From the NCBI GenBank assembly GCA_016709675.1, contig JADJMH010000034.1, positions 248,001-312,000 on the forward strand: DNA of 64,000 bases, in the 5' to 3' direction. A program made the position numbers and the translations under genes. The notes beneath the pieces are model-generated. The model was not told the DNA's origin and searched no databases. It was given only the letters and a program-made list of their open reading frames with translations. The DNA is from Candidatus Accumulibacter proximus (lineage in GTDB: Bacteria; Pseudomonadota; Gammaproteobacteria; Burkholderiales; Rhodocyclaceae). Positions 36,103 to 44,643 of the stretch are shown piece by piece. Every line of letters starts with the position of its first letter. The stretch's first letter is position 1.

Positions 36103-36953
36103 GTGCCGTCTGGAGTCTCGCCGAGTGGCAGCGTCGCGGCCCCAATCTGTTTCCGCCGCACTGGGCCAGCGCCTGGGGCGACGATCGCTTTGGTGTGTGG
36201 GCCGACCTGCGGGTTGCCACCGAGGTGCAACGCCTGCACTGGATCGAACCTGGCAACTTCCGAATGGGTGACGAGAGCGATCCGGAGCAGCAGGTGCCGA
36301 CGACGATCGCCGCCGGGTTCTGGCTGGCCGACACCGCCTGCACGCAGGCGCTTTGGCAGGCGGTGATGGGCAGCAACCCGAGCCACTTCAGCGAGCGAAA
36401 CAGCATGCAGCCGGGAAGTCCGCGGCATCCGGTCGAGCAGGTGAGCTGGAACGACGTGGTTCGGCCGCCCTATGGCTTCCTCGTCCGCCTGCAAGCCTTC
36501 ACGGCGGGCGCGGCGGCCGAATTGCCGAGCGAAGCCGAGTGGGAATACGCGTGTCGGGCCGGAACCCAGACCGCGTACAGCTTTGGCGATGCGATTACCA
36601 ACGAGGAGGTGAACTACTGGTCGGGCCAACGGGCGCGACGGATGACGGCAGCGGTCAAGAGCCTGCCGGCCAATCCATGGGGCTTGTACGGGATGCACGG
36701 TAACGTGTGGGAATGGTGTGCCGAAGCGTCCGGAAGTGGGGACGGTGCTGCCCCCCGCGTCGTGCGCGGCGGCTCCTGGTACTTCGAGGCCTGGTGGCTT
36801 CGGTCCGCTTACCGCAACGAGTGGCGGGGCGTCTACCGAAGCGTCCACCAGGGGTTTCGCTTTGCCCTGAGGTCCACGAGCCCGGCCGGGGCGACGGAGT
36901 GGCCGGCGCCGCGGAGCGGCGTCGCCGTGGCCGCGGGACGCGGCCACGGCTGA
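36099..36953 (+). CDS. FGE-sulfatase (formylglycine-generating enzyme-like) protein, DGR-target type
   Basis: 284 residues. A short N-terminal G-D-D-R-F-G-V-W-A-D-L and W-I-E-P-G-N-F-R-M-G segment leads into a complete SUMF/CLec-like domain with G-F-W-L-A-D-T-A-C-T-Q-A-L-W, P-S-E-A-E-W-E-Y-A-C-R-A-G and G-N-V-W-E-W-C-A-E. It shares its architecture with the FGE half of the upstream gene. The C-terminal 39 codons (36765-36881) differ strongly from the upstream copy while flanking positions are conserved and the length is identical. FGE folds of this type often serve as variable binding scaffolds, not sulfatase activators. True FGE activity is not supported here. Confidence 0.8.
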   Translation: MSAVWSLAEWQRRGPNLFPPHWASAWGDDRFGVWADLRVATEVQRLHWIEPGNFRMGDESDPEQQVPTTIAAGFWLADTACTQALWQAVMGSNPSHFSERNSMQPGSPRHPVEQVSWNDVVRPPYGFLVRLQAFTAGAAAELPSEAEWEYACRAGTQTAYSFGDAITNEEVNYWSGQRARRMTAAVKSLPANPWGLYGMHGNVWEWCAEASGSGDGAAPRVVRGGSWYFEAWWLRSAYRNEWRGVYRSVHQGFRFALRSTSPAGATEWPAPRSGVAVAAGRGHG

Positions 36954-37136
36954 GCAGGTGTTCGCCGGGCACGGACGATTCGTGGCACGTCGCGCCCGGA
37001 AAAGCGGGGTCGGAGCGGGGGACCAGACGATACAGTGCGACCAGCAGAGCGCATCATCCGGTTGCAAGCCAGGGGGATTCACCTCGACATCGAGTTGATC
37101 TCCCCAATACGACCTGCCGGGCGGTATCCTTGACAC

Positions 37137-39764
37137 ATGTACTCAACCCGATTTCGCAGCGTCGCGCAGTGGCTGCTGCCGGTGCTGCCTGGGCTTCTTC
37201 TGCTTTGGCTGGCACTGCCGCGACTGCTTGGTCTGGCGGCAGAGCATTGGCTGGACACCCCGGGCCTCGAGGCATTGCACGTCGATATCGACGAAGTCGG
37301 TGGCGGACAGATGCACTTGCACGAAGTGCGCGCCGTGTATCGCAGTGCTGGTGGCCATCGTTTTCAGTTCGTTCTGCGCGATATCGAACTCCACTATTCT
37401 CTGGCAAGCCGCAGCATGGAGCGACTGGCCATTGCCAGTGGCGAGTTGGACATTTTTCCCGGACAGGAAGCGCAGCATTCGCCCTGGCCGCAAGTCGAGA
37501 TACCGTCTCTGCCCTTGAGCGAAGTTCAAGTGGGCCACCTGCGGGTTGCCTTGCACTGGCCGGAGAAGCTGCCGCTGGAAGCGGTGGGAGATTTTCATTT
37601 GCGGGAAATGGCAGGGCAGTGGCAGGGCGAATTCCGACTTGGTACCAATTTGCTGCGGGTAACGGCAAGTCAGCCGCGGCACCCGGGCCGGGCCCTTGAA
37701 ATTCATGCCGAGTGGCTGCCAGGCGATGGGTTGGCGGCTGACCTGCAGCTGCACGTCGACAGCCAGCTGCAACAACAGCCGGCAAGGCTCGTCGTGCGCT
37801 TACCGCTCCCCATGCTGACCGAGCTGAGCCGCTGGCTCGGCTTTGGCATGCCGTTCAACGCGACACGCGGTACAGCAATGCTGACAGCGGAAGCGCTCCT
37901 GGGCGAAGCGGCTGGGACCCTTCGTGCGATCAGTGGTGACGCCGAGTTTGTCGATGGCGGAATGCGGATGAGGCGGACAGGGACTGGGGCTGGGACTGGG
38001 ACTGGGACTGGGACTGGGACGGAAAGTCCCATCGACATCGAAATCGACGGCAAGCTGCGTTTCGCCTGGGAACCGTTGCATGCCCGGATCGAATGGCTGC
38101 CGGGACTGCGCTGGCGGCTGATGGCTGACGGGGAGGAGGGGTGGCGGGCAAGCGGTCGGCTTGAGCGGGTATTTGCGCTTCGCATGGACGATGGCGTGAC
38201 GAGCAGTGAGTCGCAGTTTCCATTCGCGCTGCACTTGCCCCAACGGGGGCTATGGGAGGGCGAGGTGGAATGGGTCAAGGCGAGTGGCGGCCCGGGCCTG
38301 GACGATTGGCGCTCCGCCGAAGCCCGACTGCACCTCAGGGGGAACCTGAAGCAGTGGCAGCGGGATGCCATCCAGATGCATGGCCTGCAGGCTGCGGGCA
38401 CAGTGATGCTGAACTGGTCCCGGTCGGCAGAACTGTCCAGCGAGCTTGCGTTGCATGGCAGCATTCAGCGAGTGGCGTGGTTGGGGGAGTCGCCGCTGAC
38501 CGTGGGCAAGTCCACCTGGGAAGTAAAGGCCAAGGCAGCGGCAAGGATCGGCGGCGATTTCTGGAATAGTCTCGACTTGACAGGTGAGACCAGCACTCCG
38601 CACCTGAAAGTGACGCTGGCTGGTGCTCGAACGCTGACGCTCGGACCAAGCCGCCTGCGTCTGGCTCACTTCCGCCCGGCCGGGCCAAAGGGCGCGCAAG
38701 GCGAATTGTTGCTGTCGGCCGATGCCTTAAAGATGAGCTCCTGGCCGGCGCCTGACGTGCGCGCTCGTCTGCGCCTCGATGACGGTGCCTTGCGCGCCGA
38801 CGGCACGATCCAGCTGCAAGGCACGGAAGTACTCCGATTTGCCGGAACGCATGCGCTTGCACGCGGCTGTGGCGAAGCCAGACTGACGACGCAGCACGCG
38901 CTGCAAACGCTGGGCGAATTGCTGCAACCGCGGCCGCCCGCACTGCGCCCGCTCGAACTTCAGAAAGGTGAGGCCGATGCCCGCTTCAACCTGGATTGGT
39001 GTACTCGGCCACGCTTGCGGCTCAATGCCAAAGGGATGCTCCAAGTACGCGATGCCGCCCTCGGCTGGCAACAGGCGCGCGCCGATGCGGTTCAGCTCGG
39101 GCTGCAACTCGATGGATTGAAACCGCTGCAAGGCCGTATCCAGCTTGCCGCGCAACGCGGCGAACTGGCGACTGGTACGCCGCTGGCCGACCTGAACATC
39201 GATCTGGCCCTGGGGGCACAGACGCTGAACGTGCGGACGCTGCACGTCAAGCTGCTCGGCGGCAGTGTGTACAGCGCGCCGCTCAGCCTGCCCTGGCCGC
39301 TGGGGGAACAAGCGCTGCCACTGGAAATCCGCCAGATTGACCTGGGCCAACTGCTCGCTCTGGCCAAGGTTCAAGGCTTGTCAGGGAGCGGACAACTGGG
39401 CGGCGTGCTACCGCTCGTCTATCGCGACGGCAGCGTGGAAATCCGCGACGGCCAGCTTGACAGTCTGGGTGCCGGCACGATCAAGTATGCGCCTGACCAG
39501 TTGCTGCCGGACAATCCCGGCTTGCTGGCCTTGCGCAATTTCCACTTTCGGCGACTTGGCGCGCAGGTGTCGTATTCGGCCGACGGAACTTATCGGACTC
39601 AGGCAACGCTGGAAGGCAACAACCCTGATTTCTACAGCGGCTATCCCATACGTTTCGGGCTCAAGGTAAACGGCAAGCTACCGGGCTTGTTCCGCTCGGC
39701 AGTTTTTTCCGGTGATTTCAATCGACACATTCTGGAACAATTGCAATCGGGCAAACTTGAATAG
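37137..39764 (+). CDS. ydbH: YdbH-family AsmA-like envelope protein
   Basis: 875 residues. One N-terminal membrane segment (about residues 12-35) is followed by a long periplasmic beta-rich region, as in YdbH/TamB/YhdP lipid-bridge proteins. The C-terminus holds the family block G-S-V-Y-S-A-P-L-S-L-P-W-P and G-Q-L-G-G-V-L-P-L-V-Y. Genes 39804 and 40028 are its usual partners YnbE and YdbL. YdbH-like proteins are thought to carry phospholipid to the outer membrane with YnbE as the outer-membrane end. A hexanucleotide repeat encodes an in-frame Gly-Thr tract (about residue 283). Confidence 0.85.
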   Translation: MYSTRFRSVAQWLLPVLPGLLLLWLALPRLLGLAAEHWLDTPGLEALHVDIDEVGGGQMHLHEVRAVYRSAGGHRFQFVLRDIELHYSLASRSMERLAIASGELDIFPGQEAQHSPWPQVEIPSLPLSEVQVGHLRVALHWPEKLPLEAVGDFHLREMAGQWQGEFRLGTNLLRVTASQPRHPGRALEIHAEWLPGDGLAADLQLHVDSQLQQQPARLVVRLPLPMLTELSRWLGFGMPFNATRGTAMLTAEALLGEAAGTLRAISGDAEFVDGGMRMRRTGTGAGTGTGTGTGTESPIDIEIDGKLRFAWEPLHARIEWLPGLRWRLMADGEEGWRASGRLERVFALRMDDGVTSSESQFPFALHLPQRGLWEGEVEWVKASGGPGLDDWRSAEARLHLRGNLKQWQRDAIQMHGLQAAGTVMLNWSRSAELSSELALHGSIQRVAWLGESPLTVGKSTWEVKAKAAARIGGDFWNSLDLTGETSTPHLKVTLAGARTLTLGPSRLRLAHFRPAGPKGAQGELLLSADALKMSSWPAPDVRARLRLDDGALRADGTIQLQGTEVLRFAGTHALARGCGEARLTTQHALQTLGELLQPRPPALRPLELQKGEADARFNLDWCTRPRLRLNAKGMLQVRDAALGWQQARADAVQLGLQLDGLKPLQGRIQLAAQRGELATGTPLADLNIDLALGAQTLNVRTLHVKLLGGSVYSAPLSLPWPLGEQALPLEIRQIDLGQLLALAKVQGLSGSGQLGGVLPLVYRDGSVEIRDGQLDSLGAGTIKYAPDQLLPDNPGLLALRNFHFRRLGAQVSYSADGTYRTQATLEGNNPDFYSGYPIRFGLKVNGKLPGLFRSAVFSGDFNRHILEQLQSGKLE
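37981..38016 (+). repeat. Hexanucleotide tandem repeat inside ydbH
   Basis: Six units of GGACTG, the second altered to GGGCTG, plus a partial seventh. The reading frame turns this into a Gly-Thr repeat (one Gly-Ala). Because the unit is six nt, gain or loss of units keeps the frame and only changes the linker length. Confidence 0.9.
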
Positions 39765-39803
39765 TTTTGTTAAGCTGATTCCATTCCTCTGCGGAGCACG
39801 CTC

Positions 39804-39998
39804 ATGTCCAGTAAATCCCAACCCTTCTCCCTTGCGGCCCTGGTGCTGTTCCTCAGCGGATGTTCGCCGACGGTCCGACTCGAGGTACCCGACAAACCCA
39901 TCGAAATCAACATGACCGTGAATATCAAGCACGAGATTCTGGTCAAGGTTGAAAAGGAAGTCGAGCAATTGTTCGATTCGAACAAGGGCCTGTTTTGA
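39804..39998 (+). CDS. ynbE: YnbE-type small lipoprotein
   Basis: 64 residues. Lipobox L-F-L-S-G-C (C20) is followed by a short periplasmic part with P-D-K-P-I-E-I-N-M-T-V-N-I-K-H-E, the recognisable core of YnbE. It lies 39 nt after ydbH. YnbE is reported to bind YdbH to complete a bridge between the membranes. Very short but with a good GGAG site 8 nt upstream. Confidence 0.85.
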   Translation: MSSKSQPFSLAALVLFLSGCSPTVRLEVPDKPIEINMTVNIKHEILVKVEKEVEQLFDSNKGLF

Positions 39999-40027
39999 TC
40001 AACGCCTCTCTTGACCAAGGAAATGCC

Positions 40028-40357
40028 ATGAAAACTTTGATAAATGCATGTCTGATCAGTCTGTTGCTGATGATGCACGGCGCCTTCGCCGCCGACCTCA
40101 AGACGGCCAAGCAACAGGGCTGGGTCGGCGAGCAGAATAACGGCTTTCTCGGCCTGCCCAAGAACGACGCGCCGGCCGATGTAAAGGCTCTGGTAGCCGA
40201 TGTAAATGGCCAGCGCAAAGCCCAGTTTGCGCAGATCGCCGCGAAGAACGGTATTGCCGAGGCCGACGCGGCGAAGGTATTCGCCCGCGAAGCAGCAGAG
40301 CGGACTTTGCCGGGAAACTATATCCAGAATCAGTCTGGGGTCTGGGTGAAGAAATAG
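40028..40357 (+). CDS. ydbL: YdbL (DUF1318) periplasmic protein
   Basis: 109 residues from ATG 40028 (AAGGAA about 8 nt upstream); the in-frame start at 39995 is less likely. The signal peptide (residues 1-23) ends A-F-A-A. DUF1318 is recognised by K-Q-Q-G-W-V-G-E-Q-N-N-G-F-L-G and the C-terminal P-G-N-Y-I-Q segment. YdbL modulates the YdbH-YnbE pair. Third gene of the unit, followed by a 180-nt gap. Confidence 0.87.
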   Translation: MKTLINACLISLLLMMHGAFAADLKTAKQQGWVGEQNNGFLGLPKNDAPADVKALVADVNGQRKAQFAQIAAKNGIAEADAAKVFAREAAERTLPGNYIQNQSGVWVKK

Positions 40358-40536
40358 GAGCCGATGATTGCTCAAGAATTCCTCGCCAATTCGGCTCGAT
40401 CCGCCAGTCATGCAAGCTCTTCGGTGTTTCGACGTTCAGTTTTTCGCTGTGTGTTGCCAGCGCTGCGCCAGTCATCGCCAAGCTCCTCATGCTGTGAAAT
40501 GCTGGCGCTGTGGCGACAGCCGTTGAGGAATATACG

Positions 40537-41652
40537 ATGGAGCTATTTTTTGCGCTCGCGGCCTTTCTGGTGGCAGGCATCGCGCAGGCGGACGCCAACC
40601 CGCTCGTCGGAACTTCTTGGCAACTGCACGCCATCCAGTCAATGGATGACGCGCAGGGCACGACCAAGGTGGCCGATCCAAGCCATTTCACCCTCGAGTT
40701 TGGGCGCGACGGCCGCGCTGCGCTGCGCCTCGATTGCAACCGCGGCAGCGGCGATTACAGGGTCGTGCCGGCCGGCGACGGCTCCTCCGGCTCGCTGAGC
40801 TTCGGCCCCGTCGCGACGACGCGCGCGATGTGCCCGCCGCCGCACCTCGATCAGCGCGTCGCGCGCGACCTGGCCCATGTGCGTTCCTACCTGCTCAAGG
40901 ACGGCAGGCTCTACCTCTCGTTGATGGCCGACGGCGGCATCTACGAGTGGGCGCCGCAGCAGGCTGCGGCTGCCGCTGCGGACACGGAGCGTGTCGTCAA
41001 GCCGGTGCAGTTCGGTAAAGGCAAGAGCTCGGCCGTGATCCGCGACCGCGTCGTCGGCCGCCAGATCATCGACTACCAGCTGCGTGCCGGCGCCGGCCAG
41101 CGCATGACGGTGAGCCTCAAGGGCAGCAACGGTGCCAATTACTTCAACCTGTTGCCGCCGGGTTCGGCCGATGTGGCGATGGTGCGCGGCGAATTGCTCG
41201 CCAATCAGTTCGACGGCTTGCTGCCGGATGATGGCATCTATACGATCCGTGTGTTCCTGTACCGAGCAGCCGCACGCCGCGGCGAGCAGAGTGATTTCAC
41301 GCTGTCGGTCGGCGTCACCGGGACGCCGCTCAAGCCGGTTTCGGCCAGGACGGATGCGGTGCTGCCCGGCACCCGCTATCACGCCAGTACGACCGTGTCA
41401 TGCGAGCCGGCCTATACCGGGACGCGCGAGTGCGAGGCGCTGGTGATCCGCCGCGGCTTCGACGGCACGGCGACGGTGGAACTGCGCTGGGATGGGACCT
41501 GGAAGCGTCGCATCCTGTTCGTCAAGGGCGAACCGAAGGTGGCAGACGTGCCCGAGGCCATGACCTTTACCCGCAACGAGCGCGGCTGGCAAGTCACGTT
41601 CGACGGGGACGAGTACTTCGAGATCCCCGAGCCGCTGGTGTTCGGTGGATAA
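40537..41652 (+). CDS. META-domain envelope protein (HslJ-like N-terminus)
   Basis: 371 residues from ATG 40537 (GAGGA 9 nt upstream; a GTG at 40510 is in frame). Signal peptide to about residue 20. Residues 25-140 form a META/HslJ domain: L-V-G-T-S-W-Q-L, then D-C-N-R-G-S-G-D-Y and A-T-T-R-A-M-C-P-P-P. The middle part (about 150-250) resembles PPC-type beta domains, with a final beta-rich segment after it. Secreted or periplasmic. Its stop overlaps the start of the phospholipase D-like gene, suggesting one transcript with the next three genes. Confidence 0.7.
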   Translation: MELFFALAAFLVAGIAQADANPLVGTSWQLHAIQSMDDAQGTTKVADPSHFTLEFGRDGRAALRLDCNRGSGDYRVVPAGDGSSGSLSFGPVATTRAMCPPPHLDQRVARDLAHVRSYLLKDGRLYLSLMADGGIYEWAPQQAAAAAADTERVVKPVQFGKGKSSAVIRDRVVGRQIIDYQLRAGAGQRMTVSLKGSNGANYFNLLPPGSADVAMVRGELLANQFDGLLPDDGIYTIRVFLYRAAARRGEQSDFTLSVGVTGTPLKPVSARTDAVLPGTRYHASTTVSCEPAYTGTRECEALVIRRGFDGTATVELRWDGTWKRRILFVKGEPKVADVPEAMTFTRNERGWQVTFDGDEYFEIPEPLVFGG

Positions 41653-42522
41653 GGACTTGGCGCCGGCGCGATGCGGGCAGTTGCGGCTGACCCGCGCAGC
41701 CTTGCTCGCGAGTGTTGTCCTGCCGATCGTCTGCCTGGTCATTCTGGCGGGTTGCGCGATGCACTCCGACTGGCAAAAGCCGCCTGAGGAATATGCCCGG
41801 CCGCCGCGCGCCGACAGCCTGTTCGCCGCCGCCGAACAGCGGATTGCGGACAGGCATGGCCCCGACCATTCTGGCTTCGCCTTGCTCGAACGTGGCGACC
41901 GGACGCTGCAATGGCGCCTTGTGCTGATCGACTCGGCGCAGTACAGCATCGACCTGCAGTACTACGTCTGGTTCGGCGACACGCTTGGCCGGCTGATGAT
42001 GTTCCGCGTCATCCAGGCGGCCGACCGCGGCGTGCAGGTGCGCATCCTTACCAACTCGCTGTCCTCGCACGATGTGCCCGCCGTCAACAGCCATTACCAG
42101 AAGTGGCGCCAGCCGACTCTCGAAACCGGTGCATCCTTGCACGAACTGCGGGCTGACGCGGCGGTGCGCGGCGAAATCGTCGACCTCGCCCCCCTCACGG
42201 CCGAGTTTGCCGGCCTGCACACAAAGGCGATGGTCATCGACCGCCAGCGCGCCTTCGTCGGCTCGATGAACCTCGACCCGCGTTCGGCAATCCACAATTC
42301 CGAAATGGGCGTGATCATCGACAGCCCGCCCCTGGCGGAAAGGCTCGCGCAGCGCATGGAGCGCGACCTGCACGGCGAAAACAGCTGGCAGGTTATACTG
42401 GCCGACGACGGCGCGCTGCGCTGGCGCAGCGCCGCCGGCGAACTCGACCGCCAGCCGGCCGCGACTTCCTGCAGCGCGTCGAAGACCAGCTCTTGAAGTT
42501 CTTCCCCTCCGAGTACTACTGA
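41645..42522 (+). pseudogene. Phospholipase D/cardiolipin synthase-like lipoprotein missing HKD1
   Basis: GTG 41645 opens a lipoprotein signal (lipobox L-A-G-C, C37). The N-terminal part matches PLD family lipoproteins up to A-D-R-G-V-Q-V-R-I-L. There it jumps straight into the T-N-S-L segment that normally comes about 170 residues later. The first HxKx4D motif is therefore lost, while the second is intact (L-H-T-K-A-M-V-I-D, then G-S-M-N-L-D-P-R-S). Near 42465 a 1-nt shift moves the natural C-terminus (F-L-Q-R-V-E-D-Q-L-L-K-F-F-P) out of frame. The frame used stops at 42496; the natural end is at 42522. Probably inactive. Confidence 0.75.
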
Positions 42523-44330
42523 TGACGCATCTTGCCTTGCTCCTGCTGCTTGCGCTGCTCGGGGGTTGTGCCGGCTTCGCGCCCCAGCCCGGCCCGGGTG
42601 CCGAGCCGGCAGGCAGTTACCGCCCGTTGACCCTGCCGTTCATCGCCATGGGCGACACGCAGGAGCACCTGGCCACGGGTTATCCGATGCACGACAACGA
42701 CAGCGCCGTGGATGCCTACGTCGAGGTGGCGCAGCGCCCGCCGGAACAGACCCTGTTCGGCCGGCGCCTCCTTGAATGGGCCCTGCTCGGCCATCCCGAC
42801 ATGCCTTTCCTGCACCTCGGCGACGTCATGGATCTCTCGTGCCGCGTCGAGGCCGAGCGCCTGTCGAAGATCTTCCGCGCCGCGCCGCAGCAGGGCGCCA
42901 TCCTGCCAGGCAACCACGACGGGCTGATGTTCGGCATCTATGCCTACAGCCTGCTGGCGGCGAATCTCGATCCCGATGCGCGCAAGTGGAACAAGGCCTG
43001 CCGGCGCGGCGCGGCGCCGGACGACGATCGCCACAAGACCGACAACGAGGCGTTTTCCAAGCGTGATTTCATCGCCCTCTATCTCTCCGAGCACAGCCAG
43101 ACCAGGCTGGCGAAGCAGGGACTGCAGCCGCCGCCGAAGCAGGGCCGGCATACCGTGAGCTGGCGCAATCCCGATCCGCAGGCCTTCCTTTCGGCTATCG
43201 AGTCAGAGCTGCTAGACGGCATCGGCTACGCCGACTCCTTTCTCGCGCAGCGCCTGCGCCTGCCGCGCGCGCCGGGCGCGACGCGCGACACGATCATCAT
43301 TGGCCTCGACACCAACCAGGCCGGCCCGCTGGTGAGCACCTGGGACACGATCATGGGGCGCAGCCCTGGCAGCATGGGGCACATCCACCCCGACCAGATT
43401 CGCGCTGTCGAAAAGTGGGTTGATGAGGCAGGGGAAAGAGGCGACATCGTCGTCTTCGCCGGCCATCACAACTGGCGCTCGCTGGGTCTGCCGTCGCGTG
43501 TCTTCCTGCGCGCGGTGATGCAGCATCTTGACCATCCGCTGGTCTACCTGTCGGCGCACACGCACCGCGGCTTCTGGGCGGTGCACCGCGCGCTCGACCG
43601 GCGCCCGCTGCTCGAGCTCAACGTGAGTTCGCTCTCGGATTGGCCGATTGCCTACCGGCGGATCAGCTTCGCCTACGACGAAGTGGCACGGCGCCTGCAG
43701 GTGCGCGGCGAGCTGATGCCGCGCGGTGACAAGCCGACCGAGACCTACGTCGACCTGCTCGCTGCCTGGGAGAAGGAAGCCTGCGCCGCCTCCGGCGTCT
43801 CGATCGAGGAAATGCGCGCGGAGGACGCGGCGCTGGTCAGGCTGCAGCGCGAGTCGCGCGGCAGCCTGCTCGAATGGCTGGTCGAATCGCTCGCGCCGGT
43901 CTGCGAAACCTGCGACATTCCGCTCTACCGGCATGCCCAGGCCTATCAGGACGAGCTCCTGGAGGTCATTCTCGAAGTCGATGCCGACCTGGGCCGCGAG
44001 GCGCATCAACTGCATACGCTGACGCTGCCGACCTGGTGCTGGCGGCAGGATTTCACCGTCTGCGTGAAGGCGCTGCTGTCCGAGCGCGCCGACACTCTCG
44101 CCGGGCAGGTCGAACTGTTCCGCCGCAAGGCCGCCCTGGTCGCCCTGTTCAACGATCATCTGGACGACCTGACCTCGCAGCGCGCGCGTGCCTACATGAC
44201 CTGCCGGGCTGTGCAGGCGGCCAAGGCCGATTTCGACGCGACGCCGGAGGACAGCAACAACGATCGCGGCGAGGAGAAGCGTCGGGCGGAGCAGTTCTTC
44301 CGCATCGACGCCAGCGTGGGAATGGACTGA
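42522..44330 (+). CDS. Calcineurin-like metallophosphoesterase lipoprotein
   Basis: 602 residues, start overlapping the preceding stop (TGATG). Lipobox L-G-G-C gives lipidated C16. The metal motifs are in order: M-G-D-T-Q, H-L-G-D-V-M-D, P-G-N-H-D-G, A-G-H-H-N-W, and S-A-H-T-H-R-G. The C-terminal about 180 residues are a helical extension. Likely a periplasm-facing phosphatase or phosphodiesterase of unknown substrate. Placed between the PLD-like gene and a small membrane peptide. Confidence 0.85.
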   Translation: MTHLALLLLLALLGGCAGFAPQPGPGAEPAGSYRPLTLPFIAMGDTQEHLATGYPMHDNDSAVDAYVEVAQRPPEQTLFGRRLLEWALLGHPDMPFLHLGDVMDLSCRVEAERLSKIFRAAPQQGAILPGNHDGLMFGIYAYSLLAANLDPDARKWNKACRRGAAPDDDRHKTDNEAFSKRDFIALYLSEHSQTRLAKQGLQPPPKQGRHTVSWRNPDPQAFLSAIESELLDGIGYADSFLAQRLRLPRAPGATRDTIIIGLDTNQAGPLVSTWDTIMGRSPGSMGHIHPDQIRAVEKWVDEAGERGDIVVFAGHHNWRSLGLPSRVFLRAVMQHLDHPLVYLSAHTHRGFWAVHRALDRRPLLELNVSSLSDWPIAYRRISFAYDEVARRLQVRGELMPRGDKPTETYVDLLAAWEKEACAASGVSIEEMRAEDAALVRLQRESRGSLLEWLVESLAPVCETCDIPLYRHAQAYQDELLEVILEVDADLGREAHQLHTLTLPTWCWRQDFTVCVKALLSERADTLAGQVELFRRKAALVALFNDHLDDLTSQRARAYMTCRAVQAAKADFDATPEDSNNDRGEEKRRAEQFFRIDASVGMD

Positions 44331-44461
44331 TGCGGCGCGCGCTGGTGCTCGTGCTCCTCGCGCTGCTGCTGGCCGTCACCGTCACAACGTTCGTGGGGTC
44401 AGACGCCTTGAGTTACGCCTTGAGTTGCGCGCAAGCGGAGACGCCGCCGGATACTGATTGA
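44330..44461 (+). CDS. Small membrane peptide, 43 residues
   Basis: ATG 44330 overlaps the preceding stop (TGATG). The peptide is a single hydrophobic segment (M-R-R-A-L-V-L-V-L-L-A-L-L-L-A-V) with a short polar tail. It could be a signal-anchor peptide at the end of the envelope operon or the remains of a longer gene. Supported only by position and overlap. Confidence 0.4.
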   Translation: MRRALVLVLLALLLAVTVTTFVGSDALSYALSCAQAETPPDTD

Positions 44462-44643
44462 CAGCCACAAAGACGGCATTGTACCGTGACGAAGCGCACC
44501 ATCAGTCAGACCAAAGGGCGATTGGCAACCTGTGCATCACGAGCAGCGTTGGCCGGGGCAGCTGCAATGACATCGCCGAATCGGCTGGGATGAATCCCCG
44601 ACCGCCTGACTGATCAACCCCAACAACCTGCGAAGGACACACC

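Noticed and set aside
36954..37136. Template repeat or reverse transcriptase start after the second FGE gene
   Set aside because: The 183-nt gap has no copy of the variable region and no RT motif; only a short frame with no match.
36707..37699. 330-residue plus-strand frame
   Set aside because: Out of frame with both the FGE gene and ydbH; Arg/Gly-rich shadow.
37981..38016. Short CRISPR-like repeat
   Set aside because: Plain tandem hexanucleotide without spacers, inside a coding gene.
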